Shown: positions 8,845-17,590, numbered from the stretch's first letter. The stretch is DNA of 64,000 nucleotides from Microbacterium proteolyticum (GCF_029639405.1 NZ_CP121274.1:3348001-3412000); one strand, 5' to 3'. Made by a program: numbers and translations. Notes: generated from the sequence alone by a model not told the origin.

Positions 8845-10335
8845 ATGGCCGCCACCACCGGAACACCCACCGCTCCCCCGACCTCGGTGTCGGGGGTCAC
8901 GGCCGAGCAGAACCGGGTCATCTGGCTGCTGCTCGTGGCCGCTTTCGTGGCGATCCTCAACGAGACCACGATGAACGTGGCGATCCCGCACCTCATCCGC
9001 GACCTGAACATCACGGCCGTCGCGGCCCAGTGGCTGACGACCGCCTTCATGCTCACGATGGCGGTCGTCATCCCCGTCACGGGCTTCCTGCTGCAGCGCT
9101 ACACCACCCGCCAGATCTTCATCACGGCGATGACCCTGTTCTCGCTCGGCACCCTCGTGGCGTTCCTCTCGCCCGGGTTCGAGTTGCTCGTCACCGCGCG
9201 GGTCATCCAGGCGTCCGGGACGGCGATGATGATGCCGTTGCTCATGACGACCCTCATGACGATCGTGCCCCCGCAGCACCGCGGCCGCATGATGGGACGC
9301 GTCAGCATCGTCATGGCGCTGGCCCCCGCGATCGGCCCCACCATGTCGGGCGTGGTCCTGGACTCGCTCGGATGGCATTGGATCTTCGGAATCGTCCTCC
9401 CGATCGCCCTGGTCTCCCTGTTCGTCGGTGCCCGCTGGATCCGCAACCTCGGCGAGACCAGGGAAGCGCCCATCGACGTCCTTTCGGTCATCCTGTCGGC
9501 GTTCGGTTTCGGCGGCGTGGTCTTCGGCCTCAGTCAGATCGGCGGCGGTCATGGCGGATCGACGGATGCCGGCGATGCCGGTGCCACCGCGACGGTGACG
9601 CTCGTCGCGTCCTTCGCGATCGGCATCGTCGCCCTGGCGCTGTTCGGGTGGCGCCAGGTGCGCCTGCAGCGCTCCGACGCGGCCCTGCTCGACCTGCGCG
9701 TGTTCCGCTCGATCAACTTCACACTCTCGGTCGTCCAGCTCGGCGTGATGTCGCTCGCGTTCTTCGGCGCGATCACGCTGGTGCCGCTCTACCTGCAGAA
9801 CGTCCTCGGACGCACCGCGCTGGAGACCGGCCTCGCGGTCCTTCCCGGCTCGCTCGCGATGGGGCTCGCGGGTCCTCTGATCGGCCGCATCTACGACCGA
9901 CGCGGCACGCAGATCCTGCTGATCCCCGGCGCCGTCATCACCAGCGTCGTTCTCTGGTTCTACGCGACCGTCGGCACCGACACATCTTTCGTGCTGCTCG
10001 TCGTGGCGCAGACGGTGCTGTCGATCGGGCTCGCCCTGTCGTTCACGCCGCTGTTCACGGCATCCCTCGGGTCGCTCGAGCCCCGCTTCTACTCCTACGG
10101 CTCCGCGGTCGTCGGAACCGTGCAGCAGGTCGCCGGAGCGGCAGGCATCGCGCTCCTCGTGACGGTCATGTCGGGCGTGTCCGCCGGAATGGGCGGAGGT
10201 GTCGAGGGCGACGCGGCGGGGGCGCGCACCGCATTCATGATCGCGGCGATCGTCTCGCTGCCCCTCATCGTCGGCGCCTTCCTCATCCGCAAGCCCGCCG
10301 ACCAGATCGAGGGCGCGGGAGTGCCGGCGCACTGA
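8845..10335 (+). CDS. DHA2-family MFS multidrug exporter
   Basis: Integral membrane protein of 496 residues with about 14 hydrophobic segments, typical of the DHA2 (EmrB/QacA) drug:H+ antiporters. Motif A-like residues are in the loop after helix 2 (GFLLQRYTTRQIF), and the helix 5 antiporter motif C region reads LAPAIGPTMSG. The N-terminus carries the family NETTMNVAIPHL segment. The ATG at 8845 is preferred over a TTG twelve bases upstream; neither has a strong Shine-Dalgarno. Substrates cannot be inferred. It is divergent from an ABC exporter, so both may belong to a shared efflux locus. Confidence 0.9.
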   Translation: MAATTGTPTAPPTSVSGVTAEQNRVIWLLLVAAFVAILNETTMNVAIPHLIRDLNITAVAAQWLTTAFMLTMAVVIPVTGFLLQRYTTRQIFITAMTLFSLGTLVAFLSPGFELLVTARVIQASGTAMMMPLLMTTLMTIVPPQHRGRMMGRVSIVMALAPAIGPTMSGVVLDSLGWHWIFGIVLPIALVSLFVGARWIRNLGETREAPIDVLSVILSAFGFGGVVFGLSQIGGGHGGSTDAGDAGATATVTLVASFAIGIVALALFGWRQVRLQRSDAALLDLRVFRSINFTLSVVQLGVMSLAFFGAITLVPLYLQNVLGRTALETGLAVLPGSLAMGLAGPLIGRIYDRRGTQILLIPGAVITSVVLWFYATVGTDTSFVLLVVAQTVLSIGLALSFTPLFTASLGSLEPRFYSYGSAVVGTVQQVAGAAGIALLVTVMSGVSAGMGGGVEGDAAGARTAFMIAAIVSLPLIVGAFLIRKPADQIEGAGVPAH

Positions 10336-10372
10336 CCCGCGGCGCGGCCTCGGCGACGCGTCGAGGTCGCGG

Positions 10373-10504
10373 TCAGTTCAGCGAGCAGGAACCGCCGCCG
10401 CAGCAGCGGGAGGCAGCGGGGGCGTCGTCGTCGGCCGGGGGCGTCAGCAACGCGATCAGCGGCTTCGACGGCGTCTCGGTCTCAGGGGTGGTCTCACCGG
10501 ACAT
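10373..10504 (-). CDS. Tiny Cys/Gly-tailed protein (43 residues)
   Basis: Short reading frame beginning MSGETTPETE and ending with the compact cysteine motif CCGGGSC followed by SLN. The first ~30 residues are acidic and proline-rich and look disordered. Three cysteines within seven residues suggest metal or redox binding. A purine-rich GGAGGG lies directly before the ATG, closer than usual for a ribosome site. It is convergent with the exporter gene and divergent from the PfpI gene. I do not recognise a named family; coding status rests on the unusual motif and a plausible start. The remaining ~150 bases up to the next gene show no further coding signal. Confidence 0.55.
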   Translation of the reverse strand: MSGETTPETETPSKPLIALLTPPADDDAPAASRCCGGGSCSLN

Positions 10505-10653
10505 CCCTCCATGCTACGCCCGCGCGCGCCCGAACGGGCCGCGGTCCCGGCGGCGCTCGGGTAGCCGGGGCGATCGGCATCCGCAACCCCCGTCCACGGG
10601 CTCGCGACCCTTCCTAGCGTGGTGGCATCCCCGCCCCCATCGAGAGGAGTCCC

Positions 10654-11202
10654 ATGACGGACCTCACCGGAAAGCGCATCGCCTTCCTGCTCACCGACGG
10701 CTTCGAAGACAGCGAGCTCACGAGTCCGTGGGACGCGGTCACGTCGGCCGGTGCCGAGGCGGTGCTCGTCTCCCCCGCCGACGGTTCGGTCACCGGAGAG
10801 AAGGGCCACGAGCAGAAGATCGACCTGCCCGTCGGATCCGCCACGGCCGACGACTTCGACGCGCTGGTGCTCCCCGGCGGCGTGCAGAACGCCGACGACA
10901 TCCGCATCGTGAAGGATGCCGTGCACTTCGCCCGCGCGTTCTTCGACCAGCACAAGCCGGTTGCCGTGATCTGCCACGGCGGCTGGATCCTGACCGAGGC
11001 CGACGTGCTGACGGGCCGCACGCTGACCAGCTACCCGACGCTGCAGACGGATCTGCGCAACGCCGGCGCCACGTGGGTCGACGAGGAGGTCCACGTCGAC
11101 CAGGGCCTCGTCTCCAGCCGCAACCCCGACGACCTGCCCGCGTTCAACGCGAAGCTGATCGAAGAGGTCGCCGAGGGGAAGCACTCCGGCCAGACGGCGT
11201 GA
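10654..11202 (+). CDS. DJ-1/PfpI family protein
   Basis: Single-domain class I glutamine-amidotransferase-like protein of 182 residues. The nucleophile elbow is AVICHGGW with C107 followed by H108, and an acidic residue near position 18 (GFEDSE) completes the usual PfpI catalytic arrangement. This subfamily (YhbO/PfpI) is linked to general stress protection and has been credited with protease or deglycase-like activities, the physiological substrate being disputed. It is preceded by a good Shine-Dalgarno (GAGAGGAG), which fixes the start. Transcribed alone. Confidence 0.92.
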   Translation: MTDLTGKRIAFLLTDGFEDSELTSPWDAVTSAGAEAVLVSPADGSVTGEKGHEQKIDLPVGSATADDFDALVLPGGVQNADDIRIVKDAVHFARAFFDQHKPVAVICHGGWILTEADVLTGRTLTSYPTLQTDLRNAGATWVDEEVHVDQGLVSSRNPDDLPAFNAKLIEEVAEGKHSGQTA

Positions 11203-11252
11203 GGGTCGCACCCTCGCGGGGCCCCGGGCTGCGGCTCGGGGCCCCGCTCCGT

Positions 11253-12071
11253 TCAGGCCGGTGACGCCTGACAGGACGGGCAGTACTGGCCGCCGCCCTT
11301 CGTCCCCGGGATGTCCTCGATGACGCCGTCCCCTCGGGGGCACGGCTCTCCGGTGCGGCCGTGGACGCGCATGGCGGCGACCTTCGCTGCTTTCTGCTCC
11401 GCGATCGGAACCCCGCGGCGAGCGGCCACCGCCTCGTCCAGAACGAGACGCAGCGCCTCGTGCAGGCGCGTCACCTCGTCGTCGCCGAGCGACGCCGCGT
11501 GCGCGAGCGGCGAGAGCCGCGCGACGAAGAGGATCTCGTCCGAGTAGGCGTTGCCGATGCCCGCGAGCGACTCCTGCTCCTGCAGGAGGGCCTTCAGCTG
11601 CTTCCGGCGCTTCCCGAGGGCGCGCACGAGGTCGTCGCGCGAAAACGCCGGACGGGCGGCATCCGGTCCGAGCTTGGCCACGGCCGGCACATCGAGCGGG
11701 TCGTCGACGAGGTGGAGCTGGACGGAGAGCCAGTCGCCCGCGTCGGTGATGCCGAGCACCCCGTCGTCGAAAGTCACCGTCGCGATGAGGGCCGCGCCTT
11801 CGGGCGGAGCGGATGCCACGTCGCCGTCGCCCCACGTCGCCCAGCCGGCGCGGCCGAAGCCGATCGCGAGGTGGCGCCCGCCCAGGTCGACGTCGATGTG
11901 CTTGCCGTAGCGCTCCACCCCGGTCACCGACCGACCGACGAGTTCCTCGAGGGGACGGGCCCGCGTCTTCAGCGCGCGGAACTCCGCCAGCTCGACGGCG
12001 ACGACGACGTGTCCGGTGAGGCGCTCACGCAGGAACAGCGTGAGCGCCTCGACCTCGGGTGCCTCGGGCAC
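11253..12071 (-). CDS. Fpg/Nei-family DNA glycosylase with altered zinc finger
   Basis: Base-excision repair glycosylase/AP lyase of 272 residues. The mature N-terminus would be PEAPEVE (canonical PELPEVE), giving the catalytic proline and glutamates, and K57 in VERYGKHI matches the conserved lysine. The helix-two-turn-helix segment is near residues 160-185. The C-terminal zinc finger is odd: the first pair reads CPRG instead of CxxC, so only one cysteine is present before the final CPSC. Start is GTG. A general Fpg is equally possible as an Nei-like enzyme; I cannot assign the substrate base. The gene sits 12 bases downstream of the flotillin stop on the same strand. Confidence 0.85.
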   Translation of the reverse strand: MPEAPEVEALTLFLRERLTGHVVVAVELAEFRALKTRARPLEELVGRSVTGVERYGKHIDVDLGGRHLAIGFGRAGWATWGDGDVASAPPEGAALIATVTFDDGVLGITDAGDWLSVQLHLVDDPLDVPAVAKLGPDAARPAFSRDDLVRALGKRRKQLKALLQEQESLAGIGNAYSDEILFVARLSPLAHAASLGDDEVTRLHEALRLVLDEAVAARRGVPIAEQKAAKVAAMRVHGRTGEPCPRGDGVIEDIPGTKGGGQYCPSCQASPA

Positions 12072-12083
12072 GGTCCGCTCCCG

Positions 12084-13490
12084 TCAGGCGCCGGGCTCGG
12101 ATGCCGTCGGCGCCGACGTCGCCGCCGCGACCGTCTCCGGCTCAACGGGGCGCCGCGACGCGTCGGCGAACGCGTCGGCCACGGCGCGCCCCTGGATGAT
12201 CGCCGTCAGGTCGATGCCGGTCGCCGCGCGCACGGCCTCGAACGACGAACGCAGCCCCGCCGCCGACTCCGCGGCGAGGTGACCGCTGGCGCCGTCGCCG
12301 CCGAGGACGGTGACGTTGCCGACGCGGTCGTACCCCTTGGCGAACTCGGCCATCATCGGCACGAGGGCCTCGAGCGCACGCTGCGCGAGCAGGGCCTCCT
12401 GGTTGTGCGAGAGAGCCTCCGCCTCGGCGCGGATCGCCTCGGCGCGCGCCTCACCGGCCAGACGCACGGACTGCGCGTCGGCTTCGGCGCGCACGCGGAC
12501 GGCGGCGGCTTCCTGCTCGGCGATCTGTGCGCGGGCCTCCGCGGCCTTGATCTGCGCGTAGGCCTCGGCGTCGGCATCCTTCTGCCGCTGGTACAGGTCG
12601 GCGTCGGCGACGCGGGCGACCTCGGACTCCAGGCGCGCCTGGGTGTTCTGCGCTTCCTGCTGCAGAACCGCCTGGCGGCGCTCCGCGCGCGTGAGCGCTT
12701 CGGCCTGCTCGGCCTCGGCGTTGGCACGGCCGACCTCGGCCTTCGCCGCGGCGCTGTTCTTGTCGAGCGCGGTCTGCTCGATGAGGTTCGCTTCGTCGGT
12801 GGCGATCTGCCGCGCGCGGATCTCGCGCACCGCGTTGATGCGCGCGACCTCCGCCTCGCGCTTGACGCGCTCGACCTCGGTGGCGCCGAGCGCCGCGATG
12901 TAGCCGTTGCTGTCGGTGACGCCCTGGATCTGGAACGAATCCAGGATCAGGCCCTGAGACGACAGGTCCGCCTTGATGCCCTCGGCGATCTGGTCCGACA
13001 GCCGCTGCCGGTCGCGCATGAGCTCCTCGACCGTCAGCGTCGCGACGACGCCGCGGAGCGCGCCCTCGAGCTGCTCCGTCGTGAACTGCTCGATGGCCTT
13101 GTCCTGGGATGCGAAGCGCTCGGCGGCACGGCGCACCGATTCGGGGTCGGATCCGATCTTCACGAGAGCCACGCCGCTGACGTTCACGGTGACGCCGTTG
13201 GACGACTGCGCCGTCGGCTCCATCTTGATCTGACGGGCACGCAGCGAGATCATCTCGCCGCGCTGCGTGAGGGGGTTCACGATGGCGCCGCCACCGGTGA
13301 TGACGGTGATGCGCGAGGAGTTCCCGTCGGCGGCCTTCTGGCGCTTACCGACGATGACCAGGGCTTCGTCCGCCTTGGCCACGCGGTACCAGCCGCGAAT
13401 GAGCCCGGCGATGATCAGGATGACGACGATGACGACGACGAGAGCGATGACGACGACGAGACCGATCGCCCCCAGAGCGGCGATTTCCAT
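12084..13490 (-). CDS. Flotillin-like SPFH membrane scaffold protein
   Basis: Membrane protein of 468 residues: an N-terminal hydrophobic hairpin or helix (residues ~5-32), an SPFH/band 7 domain (~40-210) and a long Ala/Glu/Arg-rich coiled coil (~210-370) with flotillin-type EAxAE repeats, then a C-terminal tail. Flotillins organise ordered membrane patches and help assemble membrane complexes. This length and architecture fit FloT (YuaG). No NfeD partner gene is adjacent, unlike the common yqfA-nfeD arrangement; a DNA glycosylase gene follows instead. ATG start with an upstream GAAGGAGAAGC-type ribosome site. Confidence 0.92.
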   Translation of the reverse strand: MEIAALGAIGLVVVIALVVVIVVILIIAGLIRGWYRVAKADEALVIVGKRQKAADGNSSRITVITGGGAIVNPLTQRGEMISLRARQIKMEPTAQSSNGVTVNVSGVALVKIGSDPESVRRAAERFASQDKAIEQFTTEQLEGALRGVVATLTVEELMRDRQRLSDQIAEGIKADLSSQGLILDSFQIQGVTDSNGYIAALGATEVERVKREAEVARINAVREIRARQIATDEANLIEQTALDKNSAAAKAEVGRANAEAEQAEALTRAERRQAVLQQEAQNTQARLESEVARVADADLYQRQKDADAEAYAQIKAAEARAQIAEQEAAAVRVRAEADAQSVRLAGEARAEAIRAEAEALSHNQEALLAQRALEALVPMMAEFAKGYDRVGNVTVLGGDGASGHLAAESAAGLRSSFEAVRAATGIDLTAIIQGRAVADAFADASRRPVEPETVAAATSAPTASEPGA

Positions 13491-13664
13491 GCTTCTCCTT
13501 CGATGGGCGCCGCCCGAGGCGACGCAGGGGGAATTCCTTCCAACCTATCGGGGGGCTCTCCGGCGCTGTCCACCCCCTGTGTACGCAAAGGACGTCCCCG
13601 CGACCCTCCGAGGGCGCGTACCGTTGAGAGGGAGGCGGCCCGAACCGCCGAAGAAGGGTCCCCC

Positions 13665-14072
13665 ATGAAGATCGTCTCGTCCGCGGATTGGCGGGATGCC
13701 ATCGCCTTCGATGTCCCCGTCGTCGTCGCCGATGTCGTGCCCGGTGAGCCCACCCGCTGCGCCGGGTGCGGAGCCGACGGTGAGCTGTTCGACCGCACCG
13801 AGCTGTGGGCGGTCAAGCACCGCCACCCCAAGCACCACGGCGGGTTCGTCCGGTTCTACTGCGACGCGCACAAGCCGGCGCCGGCGCCCGCGCCACCCGC
13901 CCCGATCGAGCTCAAGAAGGCCCGCGCGTCGGCACCGCGTTCCGAGCGGCGCACCGCGTCCCCGAAGCCCACGCCCGTCACCGATCGCCCCACGCGGGCG
14001 ATGTGCCCCGACTGCTTCGTCGAGGTCTCGGCCGGCGGCGACTGCGGCATGTGCGGCGCGCAGGTCGTCTGA
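13665..14072 (+). CDS. Small Cys-rich, zinc-ribbon-like protein
   Basis: Protein of 135 residues with paired cysteines at both ends: CAGC (32, 35), a single cysteine near 66 (FYCDAH), CPDC (114, 117) and CGMC (127, 130). The middle is a Pro/Ala/Lys-rich linker. The arrangement suggests two small zinc ribbons, perhaps for protein or nucleic-acid contact. A ribosome site (GAAGAAGGG) precedes the ATG. Divergent from the flotillin gene. I do not recognise an experimentally defined function; annotations of similar actinobacterial proteins as a metabolic dehydrogenase would not be supported by this sequence. Confidence 0.75.
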   Translation: MKIVSSADWRDAIAFDVPVVVADVVPGEPTRCAGCGADGELFDRTELWAVKHRHPKHHGGFVRFYCDAHKPAPAPAPPAPIELKKARASAPRSERRTASPKPTPVTDRPTRAMCPDCFVEVSAGGDCGMCGAQVV

Positions 14073-14125
14073 TCCACGCGCACGAACGCCGCCCCGGTCC
14101 TCGGACCGGGGCGGGGTTCTTCGTC

Positions 14126-15091
14126 TCAGCGCGCGGAGATCGTCCAGCCGACTTCGTGGCTTTCGCCCGGGGCGAGGGCCACGACACCGGTGGCGAAGTC
14201 GTAGGCGTCGTCGTTGAAGGCGTCGGGGGCGCACGTCATCGGCTCGACGGCGAGTCCCGCGCGGTGCGCCGGGTGGTCGGGCCCCTCGGGACGGTCGGCG
14301 GTGTGGATCTGCACCCATGCGCATCCCGCGTCCCACGTCATCGCGACACCCGTGCCCGACGGGTCGGTGAGCGTCACGGTCGCCTGCCCGTCGGCATCCC
14401 GGGTCAGGTCGGTGAACGCGTGGTCGATCTCGACCTCGCCGATCTCCCGCGGAGCGCGGAAGTCGAACCGCTCGGCGTCGACAGTGACGGATGCCACGCC
14501 CACCGGCGCGAGACGGTCGGGGGTGACCTCGAGCACGGTGTCGGCCGGCAGCGCGAACGTCCACGCGTCGAGGGGCGCGGGACCGGCGACCAGGTACGGG
14601 TGCGGCCCGGTTCCCCATGGGGCGGGGGTCTCGGACCGGTTGGTGGCGCGGACGGTCTGGGTCAGCCCGTGGGCACCGAGGCTATAGGTCGTGGTCACTT
14701 CGACCCACCACGGGTAGCCGTCCTGCGCGGGCACCGTTGCGCTGAGGGTCACGGAGGCGTCGTCGCCGTCGACGACGTCCCAGTCCGCCCACCCGAGGAG
14801 CCCGTGGAGAGCGTGGCCGCGGTTCGGCTCGGTGAGCGCGAGCCGGTGCTCTCCGCCGCCGAAACGGTGCACGCCGTCGACGACGCGGTTGGGCCACGGG
14901 GCGAGGGTCGCGCCGCGGAAGTACGGGCGCACCTCGTCAGCGTCGAACGGCACGACGAGGTCGCGCCCCTCGTGGGTCAGCGATCGGAGGGAGGCGCCCA
15001 CGCTCGCGATCGCGGCTTCGTAGCCGTGGGCGCGGAGGACGACGGGGGTTCCGGACACGGCGGTGGTCACGGACGCGGCGACATCGGTCAT
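14126..15091 (-). CDS. Aldose 1-epimerase family protein
   Basis: Beta-sandwich mutarotase-like protein of 321 residues. GATLAPWPNRV, NRGHALHGLL and GTGPHPYL contain the conserved Asn/Arg and the two histidines of the galactose-mutarotase active site, and the late glutamate lies in AVEPMTCAPDAFN. It interconverts anomers of a hexose or hexose-6-phosphate; the exact sugar is not evident and no sugar-catabolic operon surrounds it. The ATG at 15091 is chosen because the open frame upstream runs through the csbD region. Its 3' end is convergent with the Cys-rich protein gene. Confidence 0.9.
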   Translation of the reverse strand: MTDVAASVTTAVSGTPVVLRAHGYEAAIASVGASLRSLTHEGRDLVVPFDADEVRPYFRGATLAPWPNRVVDGVHRFGGGEHRLALTEPNRGHALHGLLGWADWDVVDGDDASVTLSATVPAQDGYPWWVEVTTTYSLGAHGLTQTVRATNRSETPAPWGTGPHPYLVAGPAPLDAWTFALPADTVLEVTPDRLAPVGVASVTVDAERFDFRAPREIGEVEIDHAFTDLTRDADGQATVTLTDPSGTGVAMTWDAGCAWVQIHTADRPEGPDHPAHRAGLAVEPMTCAPDAFNDDAYDFATGVVALAPGESHEVGWTISAR

Positions 15092-15127
15092 CCGGCCATT
15101 ATCCCGATCTCTGAGCCCGGAGACGAC

Positions 15128-15158
15128 GAACGCCCCGACCGGTGTGGTCGGGGCGTTC
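15128..15158 (-). terminator. Hairpin terminator after csbD
   Basis: Perfect 13-base stem GAACGCCCCGACC / GGTCGGGGCGTTC with a 5-base loop, ten bases beyond the csbD stop. G+C-rich with no long T tract, as usual in this window. Confidence 0.8.
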
Positions 15159-15168
15159 GGAGGACCGC

Positions 15169-15339
15169 TTACTTGAAGGCGTCCTTGACGTTCTCGCCGG
15201 CCTGCTTGAGATCGGCCTTCGACTGGTCGGCCTGGCCCTCGGCTTCGAGACGCTCGTTGCCGGTGGCCTTGCCGAAGCCTTCTTTCGCCTTGCCGGCGAG
15301 GTCCTCTGCGGTGTTCTTGATCTTGTCGTCGAGTCCCAT
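15169..15339 (-). CDS. CsbD-like stress protein
   Basis: Small hydrophilic protein of 56 residues, starting MGLDDKIKN and rich in Lys, Ala, Glu and Gly, with the family pattern of repeated AEDLAGKAKE / GNERLEAEGQADQ segments. CsbD-like proteins are induced by general stress (sigma-B controlled in Bacillus) but their biochemical role is unknown. A strong ribosome site, GGAGGGAG, lies eight bases before the ATG, and a hairpin terminator follows, so it looks like an independently expressed, abundant protein. Confidence 0.9.
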   Translation of the reverse strand: MGLDDKIKNTAEDLAGKAKEGFGKATGNERLEAEGQADQSKADLKQAGENVKDAFK

Positions 15340-15447
15340 GTCGACTCCCTCCGCTTGGTGGCCGGGTATTTCCCGAATGACGCCACGGTAGGCGCGGTTC
15401 CTCGGACGGCCGGGGGGCTTGACCTTCCGGCACGGGTGAGGAAGCGG

Positions 15448-16161
15448 TCAGACCCGCGGGAGGTCCGCGTGGGCGACCACCACGTCCGGGCCGTCGCGCA
15501 GTTCCATCCGCACGGTGTCACCGCGCAGCACCGCGGCATTCATTCGGCAAACGATCGGGACCTCCGAGCCGAGCACCTCTCCCGCGGTGAACTCCTCCCC
15601 GTCGGCCGCGACGAACACCAGCTCGTACGTTCGGCCCACGTTCAACCCGCGGGCTTCGAGGTAGGCCTCCGTGCCCCAGGTATGCGCCACCAGCTGTGCG
15701 TCGACGTCGACCCCGGCCGTGTCGTCGCTGACCTGGATCTGTTCGAGCGCACCGAGGGTTCCGGGCGGGCCTACCGGGATCGCGGGAGTGAACGCCCCCG
15801 CACTGTTCACGCCGACGACGATACCGATCAGGAGGCACGCCGCGGCCACGAGCGGGGTGAGCCACGCTCGCCTGCGACGAGTGCCGACACGCGCGCCGGG
15901 CGACGGCGCCGCGCCGACGGCATTCTCCCTCTGGATGGATGCCAGGATCCGGTCTTCCAGCTCCGATGTGTCCCTCGGTGCCACCCAGGTCACATCGCCG
16001 TGGCGCAGGCGCTGCGCGACCCCCTGCAAGCTCGCGTACTCCTCCCCACGCCGAGGATCGTTGCGGCGGAGTTCGTCGAACTCGACGGTCTCGGCCGCAC
16101 TGAGCTCGCCGGCGAGCGCTGCGGCGACGAGTTCGGCCCACCGGTCATCGGGAGTGCGCAT
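15448..16161 (-). CDS. Membrane anti-sigma factor, partner of ECF sigma
   Basis: Protein of 237 residues with a cytoplasmic N-terminus (~1-105), one transmembrane helix (~108-130, AWLTPLVAAACLLIGIVVG) and an extracytoplasmic C-terminal domain resembling the RskA/anti-sigma-K C-domain. The N-terminal domain lacks the HxxxCxxC zinc motif, so it would be a non-zinc anti-sigma domain. It overlaps the sigma gene by 17 bases, so the pair is coupled. The chosen start is the ATG at 16161. Likely holds the sigma factor inactive until an envelope signal triggers release or proteolysis. The signal is unknown. Confidence 0.82.
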   Translation of the reverse strand: MRTPDDRWAELVAAALAGELSAAETVEFDELRRNDPRRGEEYASLQGVAQRLRHGDVTWVAPRDTSELEDRILASIQRENAVGAAPSPGARVGTRRRRAWLTPLVAAACLLIGIVVGVNSAGAFTPAIPVGPPGTLGALEQIQVSDDTAGVDVDAQLVAHTWGTEAYLEARGLNVGRTYELVFVAADGEEFTAGEVLGSEVPIVCRMNAAVLRGDTVRMELRDGPDVVVAHADLPRV

Positions 16162-16708
16162 CGGAGTCCTCCAGTTCTTCGAGGTGCGTACGGAGCGCGC
16201 GGAGCGCGTGGAAAGTGCGGGTGCGCCATGTGGACACCGGGACGCCCGTGGCATCCGAGAGTTCCTGGTACGAGCGCCCGTGAAGGTGAACGGCGACGAC
16301 GGCCGTGCGATGCGCCTCGCTCAGCACGGACAGCGCTTCCAGCATGCGCAGCCGTTCCAGGGGGTCGATGGCCTCGACGGCCCGGTGCTCGAGTTCGGCG
16401 TCATCGCCGAGCAATGGCAGGCGCGCCCGGGCACGCAGCACGTCGACGATGACATTGCGGGCGATCGAGAAGAGCCAGGTCCTCGTCGAGGCCTGACCGG
16501 GATCGAACCGGTCGCGCGCCCGCCAGGCCCGGAGGAAGGTCTCCTGCACGCAGTCCTCGGCGAGCGGCCGATCGCGGAGCGCATTCACGGCGTACCCCAG
16601 CAGCGAGCCGCCATGCTCCCGGAAGGCGCTGCGGACATCGAATGGAGTCGGATGCCGTCGCGCCATCGGCATGCGGGCTCCCTCGTCTTCCGCGGGTGTC
16701 CAGCTCAT
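16145..16708 (-). CDS. ECF (RpoE-type) sigma factor
   Basis: Sigma-70 family member of 187 residues with only regions 2 and 4. Region 2 spans ~28-95 (AEDCVQETFLRAWR, then TWLFSIARNVIVD) and region 4 ~125-178 (LSEAHRTAVVAVHLHGRSYQELSDATGV...TWRTRTFHALRAL). It directs transcription of a small regulon under control of the coupled anti-sigma factor. The gene is divergent from the CHRD surface protein and sortase, which are natural target candidates. Two alternative in-frame Met codons lie within the first 16 residues, so the exact start is uncertain. Confidence 0.92.
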   Translation of the reverse strand: MSWTPAEDEGARMPMARRHPTPFDVRSAFREHGGSLLGYAVNALRDRPLAEDCVQETFLRAWRARDRFDPGQASTRTWLFSIARNVIVDVLRARARLPLLGDDAELEHRAVEAIDPLERLRMLEALSVLSEAHRTAVVAVHLHGRSYQELSDATGVPVSTWRTRTFHALRALRTHLEELEDSDAHSR

Positions 16709-16876
16709 CGCCCGTCCTCTCCGAGGCTATCGGCAGCGAAGCGCCGTCCCTCGGCAAGAGATACGTCCGCGAGGCGGGAAACGTTCACCACCGACGCTGC
16801 GCGACGGATGAACGCGCGGCCGGTCGCCGACGTACACCCCGCAAGCGGCCCACGAGGGTCCCGATCGAAAGGCACG

Positions 16877-17590
16877 ATGATGACGAAGAAGACGTACGCC
16901 CGCCCCCTCGCGATCGGTGCCCTCGCGGGTGTGGCGCTCCTCGGGTTCGGCACGCCGGCACACGCCGAGACCGAAGTCGCTGAGCCGGCGGAGTTCACGA
17001 GCGCATTCACGGTCATGGCTACCCCCGACCAGGTGATCAACAACGACGGCGTCGCGACCCCCGGCGAGGCCGGCGCGACGGGGACGTTCACGTTCCGCAT
17101 CAATTCCGAACTCGACATCATCTGCTACGACATCCGGCTCGAGGGCGTGACGGGCGACTACCAGAGCCCCGCCAAGACCGCCACGCACATCCACGAGGCC
17201 GCGGTCGGTCAGGCCGGACCGCCGCGCATCGCGTTCCCCAACCCGACCCCCGCCGGCGATGGACCGCGGACCTCGTCCGGTTGCCTCCAGGGCCCCTTCA
17301 CCACCGGCGTCCAGGCGAACGGTGCCGACACCGGCGACGGGTTCTCGCTCGCGCAGATCGAGGCCAACCCGAGCGGGTTCACGGGCGACTCGCACACCGT
17401 CGGCTCGCCGGCCGGTGTCGTTCGCGGTCAGCTCACCGAGATCCCCGTGGGCGGCGTCGACACCGGTGCCGGCGGATCCGTCGAGGCCGGCACGGCTCCG
17501 CTCGTCGTCTCGGCGGCTCTCGGCGGTGCGGGTCTTCTGGCCGCCGGGGCTGTCGTCCTGCACCGTCGCCGCGCGGTCTCGACGCGGTGA
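16877..17590 (+). CDS. Exported CHRD-domain protein with C-terminal membrane anchor
   Basis: Secreted protein of 237 residues: signal peptide (LAIGALAGVALLGFGTPAHA, cleavage likely after AHA), a CHRD domain (~35-185) with DIICYDIRL and THIHEAAVG, and a C-terminal hydrophobic helix followed by HRRRAVSTR, the topology of a sortase substrate. No LPXTG-like box is present; the segment before the helix reads PVGGVDTGAGGS. CHRD domains occur in chordin and in bacterial surface proteins of unknown role. A class F sortase follows immediately. Start is the first of two tandem ATG codons after AAAGGCACG. Confidence 0.88.
   Translation: MMTKKTYARPLAIGALAGVALLGFGTPAHAETEVAEPAEFTSAFTVMATPDQVINNDGVATPGEAGATGTFTFRINSELDIICYDIRLEGVTGDYQSPAKTATHIHEAAVGQAGPPRIAFPNPTPAGDGPRTSSGCLQGPFTTGVQANGADTGDGFSLAQIEANPSGFTGDSHTVGSPAGVVRGQLTEIPVGGVDTGAGGSVEAGTAPLVVSAALGGAGLLAAGAVVLHRRRAVSTR

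Noticed and set aside
17400..17590. LPXTG sorting motif in the CHRD protein
   Set aside because: No LPxTG, LAxTG or similar pentapeptide precedes the C-terminal helix.
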